Assembly: GCA_027365835.1 (NCBI GenBank)
Contig: DAHXLU010000059.1
Span: 1-35,380, forward strand
Reading direction: 5' to 3'
DNA length: 35,380 nucleotides
Source of the DNA: JAJZMA01 sp021850405
Lineage (GTDB): Bacteria > Chloroflexota > Dormibacteria > Aeolococcales > Aeolococcaceae
In this document: positions 1 to 8,631 of the stretch, in pieces
Numbering within the stretch: position 1 is the stretch's first letter
Layout: every line of letters starts with the position of its first letter
The notes under the pieces: generated by a model
Told to the model about the DNA's origin: nothing
Databases searched by the model: none
The model's input: only the letters and a program-made list of their open reading frames with translations
Program-made: the position numbers and the translations under genes

Positions 1-1
1 C

Positions 2-109
2 GTCACCTCTATTGACGAACTCAAACAACGCATTCTCCAGGGCATTGGAGAGTTCAATGACGCGCCGGTGGTATTCCGGTGGAACAAGTTCGATATTGGG
101 TCACGCTAA
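2..109 (+). mobile_element. C-terminal end of an IS630-family-like transposase (partial, cut by window edge)
   Basis: An open frame enters from the left edge and stops with TAA at 107-109, giving about 35 residues. It reads SIDELKQRI, then FNDAPVVFRW, then NKFDIGSR. The pattern 'ELxxxI...I..FN..P..F.W' close to the stop is typical of the extreme C-terminus of IS630/Tc1-mariner-type DDE transposases. The catalytic DDE core would lie outside the window, so whether the element is intact cannot be judged. No terminal inverted repeat was recognised between its stop and the next gene. Family assignment rests on a short tail only. Confidence 0.55.
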
Positions 110-137
110 TATGTACCCATATTACCGCCATGGGCTA

Positions 138-1001
138 CTAGGTGGCACTCCAGGCTTTGCCAGGGAGAAGGCGGTACTGCGCCAGGAGGAGATCCTGCCA
201 CTGCCTTAGCGTCTCGAGTTTGCCCCGTGTTACGTTGCCGGGAGTGCTGAGCTCTCCATCCACCAGATAGCGCTGTTCACTGCCTCTGCCAGCAAGTACA
301 GGCGCAATGGTAAGAAAGAGTGAGGTGATCTGCCCTTCCCTCACCATCTGGGAAAAGAGGGAAGGGCCCCCTTCGGTCAGAATAATCCGCGGATGCCAGC
401 GGGCCTCCATGGCGGCGACCAGCTGTTGGGCAGTGGGTGGTCCCTCGGAAACAGCAACCACTTCCAGCTCCTTGCAGGGATTGAGTCGGGCAGCACCGGC
501 CGCAGACGTAAGTACCAGCAGTGGTTCCTTTGCTCCTGTAATGAGTGGGTGGTCCAGCTCCAGCCTCCCTGAGGCTGTGGCAACGGCAAGCCGGTGGGTG
601 GGAGGGAGGCCAAGGTGCTCCCTTACTTTCAGAAACTCATCGCCCAGTGAGGGAAATGGAGATCCGGCCTCCAGAAAGTTGGTCGTATAGTCCATGAATG
701 TCGTCGCGCCGATGAGCATGCAATCTGAAATGGAACGAAGGATCGCCATGGTGAAGCGGTCCCCCGGAGCCGCCTGTGAGATTGCAGATGCGCCAGTCCC
801 CGAGCTGGCGTCGAGCGTGACACTGCCATCAAGACTTGCCACAAAGTTGGCAATGATCTCTCCATGCCCGAGTCGCGGGTAGCCTCCATACAGATCACGC
901 AGGGTTTCCGGTAGCCATACCTCCTGGCTGGTGTCTGCATGGTCGTTGGGAATGGTATTGTCGAGCAGCAGCGTGAGCGGATCCACCAGGCTAGGATACA
1001 C
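138..1001 (-). CDS. RibD C-terminal domain (pyrimidine reductase / DHFR-like) family protein
   Basis: A 287-residue protein of the RibD-C fold, the reductase half of riboflavin-biosynthetic RibD, which uses NADPH to reduce the ribosylaminopyrimidine. Family signatures are ANFVASLDGSV (about 51-61), a DHFR-like 'SLDG' nucleotide-binding start, ILTEGGPSLF near residue 208 and LTIAPVLAGRG near residue 231. No deaminase domain is present, so this is a stand-alone reductase of the 'pyrimidine reductase family' kind. The start is GTG at 1001; an in-frame stop lies just upstream, so it cannot be much longer. It diverges from the NUDIX gene across 166 nt. No other riboflavin gene is nearby, so its true substrate is uncertain. 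Confidence 0.8.
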   Translation of the reverse strand: MYPSLVDPLTLLLDNTIPNDHADTSQEVWLPETLRDLYGGYPRLGHGEIIANFVASLDGSVTLDASSGTGASAISQAAPGDRFTMAILRSISDCMLIGATTFMDYTTNFLEAGSPFPSLGDEFLKVREHLGLPPTHRLAVATASGRLELDHPLITGAKEPLLVLTSAAGAARLNPCKELEVVAVSEGPPTAQQLVAAMEARWHPRIILTEGGPSLFSQMVREGQITSLFLTIAPVLAGRGSEQRYLVDGELSTPGNVTRGKLETLRQWQDLLLAQYRLLPGKAWSAT

Positions 1002-1167
1002 ATCTGTTCCAGACTACTGATGCCGGCTTTTTCCTGATCCCAGGGGCCCACGAGCGACGATCCACTCCGGCAGATGTCCATCCAGCGCTGGAACCGAACG
1101 CGCTGAAGCCATGTTGGCTCTGGGACATCTGCCGGTTTGAGTTACCTGGTGTGGCACAATTGGATGC

Positions 1168-1617
1168 ATGGGCGAGATCAGGATCCGTGTGGCGGCCTTT
1201 ATCGTAGATGGTGATCAGGTGCTGCTGGTAGAGCACGAGCGGGATGGCATGCGCTACCTGTTGCCGCCAGGAGGCGGGGTTGAGGTCGGGGAAACACTGG
1301 ACGAGGCGGTGCGCCGGGAGGTGCTGGAGGAGACTGGCCTTACCATTAACGTGGGCAGTATCTGTGTGATGGCAGAGTCGATTGAGCCCGCTGGGCGCCA
1401 TGTGCTTAACATCGTGTTTCGGGCTGTTGCCGAGGATGGCGTGATTGTTCCCGGGCATGATGAGCGCCTGGTGGGTGCAGCCTGGCAGCATCGATCGTGC
1501 CTGACTGAGCGTGAAATTTTCCCAGGGGTCGGGCCGCTGCTGGATTCGCTCTGGGACGACCCTGAAAGTCCCAGCTTCCATTATCTGGGCAATATCTGGC
1601 GGGAGATGATTCCCTGA
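1168..1617 (+). CDS. NUDIX hydrolase
   Basis: A 149-residue single-domain NUDIX protein that would hydrolyse a nucleoside diphosphate linked to another moiety with Mg2+ or Mn2+. The Nudix box is complete: GGGVEVGE at about 38-45 followed by AVRREVLEETGL about five residues later, satisfying G-x5-E-x7-REUxEExGU. The N-terminus (RVAAFIVDGDQVLLVEHE) is the usual first strand pair. Start is ATG at 1168. The substrate cannot be read from sequence; ADP-ribose, (d)NTP or a diadenosine polyphosphate are all possible. It stands alone and converges on the FKBP gene. The 203-nt gap to that gene has only a weak hairpin (GGCTCT 1631-1636 with AGAGCC 1648-1653) and no T-tract. Confidence 0.85.
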   Translation: MGEIRIRVAAFIVDGDQVLLVEHERDGMRYLLPPGGGVEVGETLDEAVRREVLEETGLTINVGSICVMAESIEPAGRHVLNIVFRAVAEDGVIVPGHDERLVGAAWQHRSCLTEREIFPGVGPLLDSLWDDPESPSFHYLGNIWREMIP

Positions 1618-1820
1618 GATTCATGGCTCAGGCTCTGCTGTCAGCGTAGAGCCAGGGAGGGCGTAACGGTTGCCCGGGTGTACTGGCCAGGTTTTGCACC
1701 CGCGGGTGTTCTTGGGGGCAATGACGTATTTTGCGGGCAGGCGACGTTTCGCTGGAGCCATGCTCTGCAAGGTGGAGATTGCGCCCTTGGCAGTGGCAAG
1801 TCCTGGCAGGCTCAGTGAGA

Positions 1821-2438
1821 TCAGCCAGGCGAGATGGCTAGCAGGTTGACCTCGAAAACAAGGGTGGCGTTTGGGGGTATTGGACCCTGCCCCGTGCTGC
1901 CATAACCAAGCGCAGGGGGGATTATGAGTTTGACTGTCTCGCCGACCTTCATCCCGGCAACTCCTTCATCCCAGCCTGGAATCACCTGCCCTGCGCCAAG
2001 CTGGAAGCTGAAAGGGCTGCGCCCTGGGTTGTAGGAGGAATCGAACAGCGTTCCGTTGGTGAGCCAGCCAGAGTAGTTGACAGTGACTGTATCGCCGGAC
2101 TGGGCAGTGGCAGTGCCCCCTCCTGCTTTCAGTACTTCCCTCTCCAGACCATTGGGTAGATTTTGCACTGGTCCAGTCTGACAGAAGGAGAGGGGTCCTG
2201 GTCCGCTGGGCGCAGTGCAGCTGCCACTACCACTGCCAGTTGGGGTGGTGCCTGATCCTGCGGTCGCTGTCGGAGACTGGGTGGTGGGTATACCTGCCGC
2301 ACCACCCCCTCCTGATGTCGAAGCTGGTTGAGGTGGTCTGGCTGGAGGTGTCGCCACTGGTGTTGCCGGCCCTGTGCTGCTGCCACATGCAGCAAGCATA
2401 CAGGCCCCAACAAGAAGCGGTAGTGCAAGTAGTCTCAT
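1821..2438 (-). CDS. FKBP-type peptidyl-prolyl isomerase, predicted lipoprotein
   Basis: A 205-residue secreted folding factor. Residues 1-18 form a lipoprotein signal ending in a lipobox (LAAC, Cys at about 18). About 65 residues of Ser/Thr/Pro/Gly-rich linker follow, then one FKBP domain from about 95. The domain carries VNYSGWL, GTLFDSS, PFSFQLGAGQVIPGWDEGV and the C-terminal LIIPPALGYG and LVFEVNLL strands, the usual FKBP landmarks including the active-site Y, F, D and the VIPGW loop. It should act outside the membrane as a cis-trans prolyl isomerase. The gene is monocistronic and divergent from the metal-uptake operon. A TAAAAT -10-like hexamer sits only about 10 nt before the ATG, so the leader may be very short. 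Confidence 0.9.
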   Translation of the reverse strand: MRLLALPLLVGACMLAACGSSTGPATPVATPPARPPQPASTSGGGGAAGIPTTQSPTATAGSGTTPTGSGSGSCTAPSGPGPLSFCQTGPVQNLPNGLEREVLKAGGGTATAQSGDTVTVNYSGWLTNGTLFDSSYNPGRSPFSFQLGAGQVIPGWDEGVAGMKVGETVKLIIPPALGYGSTGQGPIPPNATLVFEVNLLAISPG

Positions 2439-2605
2439 GGGTGGCTATTTTAGTCTGCCTGCCGGATCCCCTGCCTGGAGCTGTAGCACCCTCAAGGGAT
2501 GGCCATCCTCGGTCTATGGCCAAAAGGGGGCAGGAGGTGGTCTGCGCGGGCTTCCCGACGCGCCTGCACCACTACACCGCGCCACAGGTACAGCCTCTTA
2601 TCGGA

Positions 2606-2624
2606 AACCGTTACCATTACAGTT
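2606..2624. promoter_or_regulatory. Weak dyad upstream of the metal-uptake operon, possible Zur-type operator
   Basis: AACCGT (2606-2611) and ACAGTT (2619-2624) form an imperfect inverted repeat, five of six positions, around 7 nt. It lies in the 267-nt divergent region between the FKBP lipoprotein and the metal-binding protein gene, the natural place for an operator of the Fur-family regulator encoded at the operon's end. The match to known Zur boxes is poor, so this is only a candidate. Confidence 0.2.
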
Positions 2625-2750
2625 AGGCACGGATGCAAAGGTTTGAATTTCAGGGGACGGTCGTGACCTTGCCTGGCAGCAGCTTGGAAGAGCGGTCTTG
2701 GCCCAGTGAGCATGAATGGTACGGGGCAGTCTGTTAAGGAGGTAATGGTG

Positions 2751-3779
2751 GTGGACAAAAGGGGAGAACCGGCGGCAGAGCACCAGTCCTGCCATGGAGG
2801 AGTTGGCACTGCCATGGCTGGGAGCAAGAGCCGATCTGGTTCGCAAGGAGTTCATCCACGGTGGCTGGTGTTCTCGCTCTGGAGCGCGCTGCTTCTGCTG
2901 CCGCTCCTTGCTTCAGGATGTGGCACTGCGGGCGCGGTCCAGACTGGCAGCAAGATCATTGCGGTGGGCGCCGAGAACCAGTATGCCAATGTAATTGCGC
3001 AGATTGGTGGTTCCTATGTTTCTGTCAATGCGGTGCTGAGCAACCCGGATACCGATCCGCACGACTTTCAGGTAAGCCCAGGAGTGGCAACCGAGATTGC
3101 AGGTGCCCAGCTGGTGGTACAGAACGGGCTTGGATACGACAGTTTCATGAATGCGGTTGAGGCTGCACAGGCAAATCCAGCCAGGAAGGTGATCGACGTG
3201 CAGACGTTGCTGCACCTCCCGGACAATACCCCCAACCCACACCTCTGGTACCAGCCATCCACGATGCCCCGGGTCGCCAGTGCCATCGCAACGGATCTGT
3301 CGGAGTTGAAGCCTGCTGGCAAGGCCTATTTTGCCGCCCGCCTTGCTGCATTTGACCGGTCGCTGGCTCCATGGCAGGCTGCACTGGCCCGCCTTCGTAC
3401 TGACTTTCACGGTGCCACTGCTGCTACCACCGAGCCGGTTGCAGATTACCTGCTGGCAGCAGCAGGGATAAAAAACCTGACTCCATTTCCGCTGCAGGAG
3501 GACATCATGAATGGGGTGGATCCGTCTCCACAGGCAGTCGCTGCAGAGATGGCCCTGCTTGCGGACCACAGGGTAGACGTATTTGTATACAACCGGCAGG
3601 TCGTCGATCCGCTAACCCAGTCATTCCTGGCTGCCGCCAGGAATGACCACATCCCGGTGGTGGGGGTGTATGAGACCATGCCGGTGCCTGGTTATGACTA
3701 CCAGTCCTGGATGCTGGCAGAGACTGACGCATTGCAGTCAGCCCTTGCTAATCACGTTTCCACAGGTACTCTTTCGTGA
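2751..3779 (+). CDS. Zinc/manganese ABC transporter substrate-binding lipoprotein (ZnuA/MntC family)
   Basis: Cluster A-I metal-binding protein that captures Zn2+ or Mn2+ outside the membrane. Candidate ligands are His in DPHDF, His in NPHLWY, Glu in TTEPVADYL and the acidic residue in YETMP; a Glu rather than a third His in the third position is seen in several relatives. No His-rich loop is present. A hydrophobic stretch ends in a lipobox (LASGC). The open frame extends up to GTG 2706. I prefer GTG 2751 because AAGGAGG (2736-2742) lies 8 nt upstream; ATG 2814 with GGAGGAG 11 nt upstream also works and gives a more usual 35-residue signal peptide. First gene of a five-gene operon. Confidence 0.9.
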   Translation: MDKRGEPAAEHQSCHGGVGTAMAGSKSRSGSQGVHPRWLVFSLWSALLLLPLLASGCGTAGAVQTGSKIIAVGAENQYANVIAQIGGSYVSVNAVLSNPDTDPHDFQVSPGVATEIAGAQLVVQNGLGYDSFMNAVEAAQANPARKVIDVQTLLHLPDNTPNPHLWYQPSTMPRVASAIATDLSELKPAGKAYFAARLAAFDRSLAPWQAALARLRTDFHGATAATTEPVADYLLAAAGIKNLTPFPLQEDIMNGVDPSPQAVAAEMALLADHRVDVFVYNRQVVDPLTQSFLAAARNDHIPVVGVYETMPVPGYDYQSWMLAETDALQSALANHVSTGTLS

Positions 3780-3815
3780 TGCCTGGAGTTGTCTCGTACA
3801 GGCGGTACTTACACT

Positions 3816-4712
3816 ATGTCTGACCTGATTGCGGCGCAACCAGGCAATACAGGAGAGGTTCTCTCCCTCGACGGAGTGACGGTGTGGTTGTCGGGAAGGA
3901 CGGTGCTGGATGATGTCAGCTTTTCGCTCCATCAGGGTCAACTGGCAGGACTCATTGGCTCAAATGGAGCAGGCAAAACCACGATCCTGCGAGTAATACT
4001 GGGACTGCAGTCAGTTGCATCCGGTCTGGTTAATATCCGCCCGGGCTTTCGCCCGGGAAAACCTGGCGGTATCGGATATGTTCCCCAGAAGGTAGTGATT
4101 GGAAAGGATGTACCGCTGCGTGCCCGGGATCTGGTTGGCCTGGGTCTGGATGGCGCCAGAGCTGGCTTTCCTTTTCCTTCGCGGGCAAAGCGGCTGGCAG
4201 CAGACCAGATGCTGGAAGCTGTTGGCATGACGGGATTCGCCAATGCCAGGGTCGGCAGCCTCTCTGGAGGTGAGCTGCAGAGGGTGCTTATTGCCCACTC
4301 TCTGGTGAGCAAGCCATCCCTGCTGCTGCTGGACGAACCGCTAGCCAATCTGGATATTGCCAGCGAACAGGATGTAGTTGCATTGCTGTCCCGCCTGTGC
4401 CGGGAGCAGGAGATCGCGGTGCTGGTTACTGCCCACGATGTGAATCCCCTGCTCTCGGTCATGGACCGGGTCATCTACGTCGCACGGGGGAACGTTGCCA
4501 GTGGCACCACAGGAGAGGTCATACGGCAGGACGTTCTTTCAGCCCTGTACGGCCATCATGTGGACGTACTCAGGGTTCACAATCGCATCCTTGTCGTAGC
4601 CGAGGCGGGCCTGGAGCCACAGAGTGGGGATACCGAGAGACAGTTTGGTGCTCAGGGAGACAGTGGAGCACCCGGCGAGGCGGGGTCAACAGGACCGGAC
4701 GCAAATGGCTGA
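3816..4712 (+). CDS. Metal ABC transporter ATP-binding protein (ZnuC/MntB family)
   Basis: A 298-residue cytoplasmic ATPase energising zinc/manganese import. Walker A GSNGAGKTT, Q-loop near YVPQK, signature LSGGELQR, Walker B LLLLDEP with the D-loop ANLD, and H-loop TAHDV are all present, so it should be active. The C-terminal 50 residues after the ATPase fold are Gly/Glu/Pro-rich and probably disordered. The frame is open to a TTG at 3789, but ATG 3816 preceded by AGGCGG is the better start. The gene starts 36 nt after the binding-protein stop, and its last 8 nt overlap the start of the first permease. Confidence 0.92.
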   Translation: MSDLIAAQPGNTGEVLSLDGVTVWLSGRTVLDDVSFSLHQGQLAGLIGSNGAGKTTILRVILGLQSVASGLVNIRPGFRPGKPGGIGYVPQKVVIGKDVPLRARDLVGLGLDGARAGFPFPSRAKRLAADQMLEAVGMTGFANARVGSLSGGELQRVLIAHSLVSKPSLLLLDEPLANLDIASEQDVVALLSRLCREQEIAVLVTAHDVNPLLSVMDRVIYVARGNVASGTTGEVIRQDVLSALYGHHVDVLRVHNRILVVAEAGLEPQSGDTERQFGAQGDSGAPGEAGSTGPDANG

Positions 4713-5655
4713 GCACATGCTTATCCCGGGGCTGCTGGCCCTGGCAAGCCCCTACCCAGCTCTTAGCGCCACTCCTCTGGGCAGCAGCCCTGTGCAGACG
4801 GCATTGCTGGTCGGCGGCGCAGTTGCTGTCGCATCAGCCATGGTTGGTCTTTTTACAGTTGTGCGCGGCCAGTCATTTGCTGGTCATGCCCTGGGTGATG
4901 TGGGGACCGCTGGCGGCTCTGTGTCCTATCTGTTCGGGCTGGATGTGCTGGTGGGATTTGTTGGTATTGCGCTCATTACTGCCGCCCTGATGGATCTGTT
5001 CGGGATCGACCGGGAGGAAGGACGGGACGTGGCAACAGGAGTGGTGCTCGGCAGTATGCTTGGCGTTGGGGCACTTTTGCTCTACCTGGACTCGACGTTG
5101 CCCGGAAGCTCCGGATCAGCCATGGTTATTCTTTTTGGATCTCTTTTCTCGATTCCAGGCGCTGCAGTGCCGTTTGCCATCATGCTTTCCATGCTGGTTG
5201 CAGGCGGAGTTGGGTTGCTGTTTCGGCCCCTGCTGCTTGATTCGGTAAACTCCGACCTGGCCCGCGCGAGTGGGATCCGGAGGAGAGTAGTTGGGAGAAT
5301 GTATCTGCTTCTGCTCGCACTCGGAATTGCCCTCTCCAGTCTGACTATAGGAGCGATCCTGAGCACAGCGCTGCTGGTGGGCCCGGCTGCAGCGGCAGCA
5401 GTGCTGTTTCGTCGCCCACTGCACGCATTTCTTGCAGCAGTGGCTGTATCTGTGCTTTCAGTCTGGGCAGGAATCTTCCTTTCCTACTACAGTTACTACT
5501 GGCCACCCTATGGACATGGATGGCCAGTCAGTTTCTTTGTGGTGGCGATAATCTTTGCTACCTACCTTGGCGCCCGTGGTTATTGCCAGACACTCGGGAG
5601 ACGGACTGGTAGCATTCCTGGTCCATTGCCGACACTCGACAGAGGACCTTTATAG
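4705..5655 (+). CDS. Metal ABC transporter permease, first subunit (ZnuB family)
   Basis: A 316-residue ABC-3 family integral membrane protein forming part of the zinc/manganese channel. It shows alternating hydrophobic segments with the family's conserved turns: RGQSFAGHALGDVGTAG after the first helices, a DxATG-like segment (GRDVATGVVLGSMLG) and STALLVGPAAAAAV near the end. ATG 4705 overlaps the ATPase stop by 8 nt, which argues for translational coupling. An ATG at 4717 is an alternative. The next permease starts inside this gene's stop codon (TAGTG). Confidence 0.9.
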   Translation: MAEHMLIPGLLALASPYPALSATPLGSSPVQTALLVGGAVAVASAMVGLFTVVRGQSFAGHALGDVGTAGGSVSYLFGLDVLVGFVGIALITAALMDLFGIDREEGRDVATGVVLGSMLGVGALLLYLDSTLPGSSGSAMVILFGSLFSIPGAAVPFAIMLSMLVAGGVGLLFRPLLLDSVNSDLARASGIRRRVVGRMYLLLLALGIALSSLTIGAILSTALLVGPAAAAAVLFRRPLHAFLAAVAVSVLSVWAGIFLSYYSYYWPPYGHGWPVSFFVVAIIFATYLGARGYCQTLGRRTGSIPGPLPTLDRGPL

Positions 5656-6512
5656 TGTTTGGCGGAATAATGCTAAACACCTGGATCGGCGGAAGCGTAG
5701 TTGCCGCCCTTGCTGGAATGATCGGTTTTTTTGCCGTCCTGCGCAGCTCTGCGTTTGCTGCCCATGCCATCCCCCAGAGTGCTTTTGCCGGGGCTGCCGC
5801 TGCGGCGCTGCTGGGGCTGAGCCCATTGCTTGGGCTGGCGATCTTCTCGGGTCTTGCTGCGGTTGCCATCAATCGGCTCGGAATGCAGGCGCGCCATGAC
5901 GTGGCAACTGCACTTGCCATGGTGCTTCTCCTCGGGCTTGGAGCACTCTTCCTGGGCCTGGGCACCGAGTATGCTCCCCAGGTTTACGCCTTGCTGTTTG
6001 GCCAGATACTAGGCGTCAGCGACAGCGAGCTGATTCCGCTTGTCGCTGTCTCCGGCGGTACAGCTCTGTTTCTCCTGTGGGTGTACCGTCCACTCCTGTT
6101 GTCCTCTGTTGTGGAGGATGTGGCTGGGGCTGCTGGAGTACGACCATGGCTGGCAGATCTTTCCTTTCTCCTGCTGGTAGCTGCTGTGTCAACAGTGGCA
6201 ATCCCTGTGGTTGGCGCACTCCTGCTCTTCAGCCTGATGATTGGCCCGGCTGCAGCTGCCCGTTATCTGGTGGCACGCCCCCTGCCAGCGGTGTTCCTCG
6301 GCGCTGCGCTCGCGCTTGGCGATATCTGGATGTCAATTGCACTTGCCTATCTGACTGGTCTGCCCATAGGTTTTTTTGTGGGGATGGGCAGCGCAGTCAT
6401 TTTTGTGGGGGCTCTCGCTCTGGGAAGCTTTGAGAGGCGTCGCACTGGGGGCAGGCGGGATCTGTCAGGTAGCGGCCCTAACACCTGCGGTGAGGTGCTT
6501 TCCAATGTCTGA
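5655..6512 (+). CDS. Metal ABC transporter permease, second subunit (ZnuB family)
   Basis: A second, divergent ABC-3 permease of 285 residues. It has the same landmarks as its neighbour: RSSAFAAHAIPQSAFAG, ARHDVATALAMVLLLG, and GALLLFSLMIGPAAAAR. Two different permease genes in one operon suggest a heterodimeric membrane channel rather than the ZnuB homodimer. GTG 5655 overlaps the previous stop by one base. ATG 5670 is an alternative start, with GGCGGA only 3 nt upstream. The stop overlaps the start of the Fur-type gene by 8 nt. Confidence 0.9.
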   Translation: MFGGIMLNTWIGGSVVAALAGMIGFFAVLRSSAFAAHAIPQSAFAGAAAAALLGLSPLLGLAIFSGLAAVAINRLGMQARHDVATALAMVLLLGLGALFLGLGTEYAPQVYALLFGQILGVSDSELIPLVAVSGGTALFLLWVYRPLLLSSVVEDVAGAAGVRPWLADLSFLLLVAAVSTVAIPVVGALLLFSLMIGPAAAARYLVARPLPAVFLGAALALGDIWMSIALAYLTGLPIGFFVGMGSAVIFVGALALGSFERRRTGGRRDLSGSGPNTCGEVLSNV

Positions 6513-6957
6513 CGGCACCAGCGGCAAGGGGCCAGCTGGTGGGGTGACATCCGGGCCGGCAGATGCGCCTGCGTTTCACAGGAACACTCGCCAGAAGGCT
6601 GCCATCGCTGAGATCTTGCGCCGGAACCGGGAATTTCGTAGCGCACAGGAGTTACATGCCCAGCTGTCAGGTGCTGGCTATCGGATGGGCCTGACTACGG
6701 TCTATTCCCGGCTGCGCGAGCTTACAGCCAGTGGCTGGGTAGACAGCATTCATGGTTCAGAAGGAGAGCTGCTCTACCGGCGGTGCAGTGCCCCCTCCCA
6801 CCATCATCATCTTGTGTGCCGCATGTGCGGCATTGCAGTCGAGGTGGATGGTCCAGCGGTGGAGGAGTGGGCTGATGCACTCGCCAGAAGGGTGGGATTT
6901 ACCGATGTGTCACACACAGTCGAGATAAGTGGAATCTGTCCGCGCTGCGCCCGCTGA
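6505..6957 (+). CDS. Fur-family metalloregulator, probably Zur-type
   Basis: A 150-residue Fur-family repressor. The winged helix lies at about 28-85 (RQKAAIAEILRR, then the recognition segment GLTTVYSRLREL). The dimerisation half has the His cluster SHHHHLVCRMCG and a distal CPRC, giving two CxxC pairs for a structural Zn2+. ATG 6505 overlaps the second permease's stop by 8 nt; the frame is open farther upstream within the permease gene, but the Fur fold begins after 6505. Its position as last gene of a zinc/manganese uptake operon points to Zur (or Mur) function: metal-loaded protein would shut off this operon. Choosing between Zn and Mn needs experiment. Confidence 0.88.
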   Translation: MSDGTSGKGPAGGVTSGPADAPAFHRNTRQKAAIAEILRRNREFRSAQELHAQLSGAGYRMGLTTVYSRLRELTASGWVDSIHGSEGELLYRRCSAPSHHHHLVCRMCGIAVEVDGPAVEEWADALARRVGFTDVSHTVEISGICPRCAR

Positions 6958-7090
6958 CCAGGATAGCTGGGTCGGGTGAGTTTTACTCAAAAAACCGGTC
7001 CAGCAGGGAGCAGCATTCTGGATCAGGCGGGGTGCTTTTTGCCCGTAAGACACAGTCCATCCGTTCTGCTGCTGGATGCCTACGACGAGG

Positions 7091-8248
7091 CTATGGGAGA
7101 GCGTCAGCAAAAGCACTCTTTGGGTAATACCCATTCGTCACCAGACCATTTCCCTGGGGATAGCTGGTGCCAACTGCAAGGCAGTGACCTACGGCCTGGC
7201 ACGTGATTGCAATCTGGTCCAGTTGTGACGGGATATCGGCGGTGGGTATAGGGATTGGCAAAGAGGTTGTGTAGATATTGTGTACAGAAATCCTCATCAG
7301 CTCTGGCTGGGTGCCCGGTTCGCCGTTGAATGTCGTAGCATTCTCAAGCGCAGCGACCAGGCAGCTGCTGCTGTTCTGGCACCAAATTGAGCCGCCCACA
7401 AGGAGGTTGGGTGGCAAGCTGGCCACCCTGAGCATTCGGAGCTGGTCGCCCCTGGTTGCAGCCTCGAAAAGTTTTGCGTGGTCGCTCCATGCGATTATGC
7501 ATCCTGCGTTTCCTGGGCAGGACATTGCGATTGCGTTTGTGCCCGGATAGTTAACGTCGCTCCTGTTTGCCACAATGTTCCATGTCGTCCCATTCCATGC
7601 AGCTATTTGCATGGTTCTGGTGGAGGGGGTCAGGTATCCACTGGCAAGGCATGCATAGTGCCCGCATGTGAATTCGGAGAGCACTGACAAAGGTAGTTTC
7701 TGCTTCTGCCAGCGTTGCTGCAGATACCGGAAGAGGCTGCCGTTCCAGACGATCCAGCAGCTCGTGGGGTTGATGCATGCTGCACCCCCAGGGATACCCG
7801 CATTTAGGCCGGTCGCTGGGATGCTCTGCCATGCGCCTCCCTGCCATGCCGGGAGGACAGGTGCGCTGGGGGAGCCATAGGGGCCAGCATCAGATGCGCC
7901 GACAGCAAGACAGTATGTGGATGATGGACAGCTGATGGAGGTGAGTGAGCCAGTCAGATGTGGAATTGGCTGCAGCCTCCAGCCATGTCCCGACCATTTT
8001 TCTACAACGGCGACAGGGAGGGCTGCCTGCATCTGGTTTGCGGCAGGCACCTGCTGGAAATTGCCCACGGCAAAGCAGCTGTCCTGTGCCGCACAGGTGA
8101 CCCCAAGCAGAGCGATGGAGTTGCCCTGCACGGGGGCCTGGTGCCAGGCAGGCGTTGTGGCCGCAAACGCCAGGATTGCTGCGCAGCCGCCAAGCACACA
8201 GAGGGCGATGATCTCAAATATCTGTCGTATCCGGTGCGATCCGGGCAT
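7091..8248 (-). CDS. Exported protein with seven Cys-pair repeats, candidate seven-bladed beta-propeller
   Basis: A 385-residue protein with an N-terminal hydrophobic segment (about 10-31) as signal or anchor. The rest carries seven evenly spread cysteine pairs at 52/58, 107/113, 148/154, 185/190, 234/240, 290/296 and 350/356. Best-kept copies read C-x5-C followed by FAVG or LAVG, with Trp-containing strands between. Unit spacing is 37-60 residues. Such 'CxxxxxC.AVG' repeats occur in actinobacterial and chloroflexal secreted proteins with propeller-like architecture. Function is unknown; an extracellular binding or adhesion role is a guess. It converges on the Fur-type gene across 133 nt with no clear terminator. 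Confidence 0.8.
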   Translation of the reverse strand: MPGSHRIRQIFEIIALCVLGGCAAILAFAATTPAWHQAPVQGNSIALLGVTCAAQDSCFAVGNFQQVPAANQMQAALPVAVVEKWSGHGWRLQPIPHLTGSLTSISCPSSTYCLAVGASDAGPYGSPSAPVLPAWQGGAWQSIPATGLNAGIPGGAACINPTSCWIVWNGSLFRYLQQRWQKQKLPLSVLSEFTCGHYACLASGYLTPSTRTMQIAAWNGTTWNIVANRSDVNYPGTNAIAMSCPGNAGCIIAWSDHAKLFEAATRGDQLRMLRVASLPPNLLVGGSIWCQNSSSCLVAALENATTFNGEPGTQPELMRISVHNIYTTSLPIPIPTADIPSQLDQIAITCQAVGHCLAVGTSYPQGNGLVTNGYYPKSAFADALP

Positions 8249-8478
8249 GTGAGCCTTCCCCTCCTGCTGGCCAATGATTCATACCCCTTAGCCATAAATC
8301 CTGCTCCAGTCCTGACGCGACAGCGATTCTCATGTCGTTGCAGGACACCAAAGGAAAACTGCCATAACGATGTAGCATTGCGTAGCGCCCCTACTGATGC
8401 TACACCAGAACTGGTTTTCTGATAACGCGTGTAACCCGGCAGTTATGCTGGTGTGACAGTGCTGCTGAATTTATGCGC

Positions 8479-8508
8479 TTGCACCCTATCAGCTGGAGAC
8501 ACTATAAT
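8479..8508 (+). promoter_or_regulatory. Near-consensus sigma70-type promoter
   Basis: TTGCAC (8479-8484) and a perfect TATAAT (8503-8508) are separated by 18 nt. Initiation would fall near 8515, leaving a leader of about 115 nt before the 209-aa gene at 8632. It lies in the 377-nt divergent gap between the propeller gene and this gene. Nothing else convincing was seen in that gap. Confidence 0.6.
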
Positions 8509-8631
8509 CCTGGGAGGCAGTCGATACAGTACTGCTGACGGGAAGCGCCGGGTCCGGGATGCCGGGTAGCAGGATTGATCCCTGATCCAGGGCAATTCTG
8601 GTCGATATGAGAGGTAGATGGTGGAGTGCGC

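Noticed and set aside
991..1581. 196-codon minus-strand frame opposite the NUDIX gene
   Set aside because: It is the antisense shadow of a clear NUDIX hydrolase.
6975..6995. TGAGT-TTT-ACTCA hairpin with an adjacent A-run after the Fur-type gene
   Set aside because: The A-run is on the plus strand 3' side, so it would precede, not follow, the hairpin for minus-strand transcripts; not a terminator for either gene.
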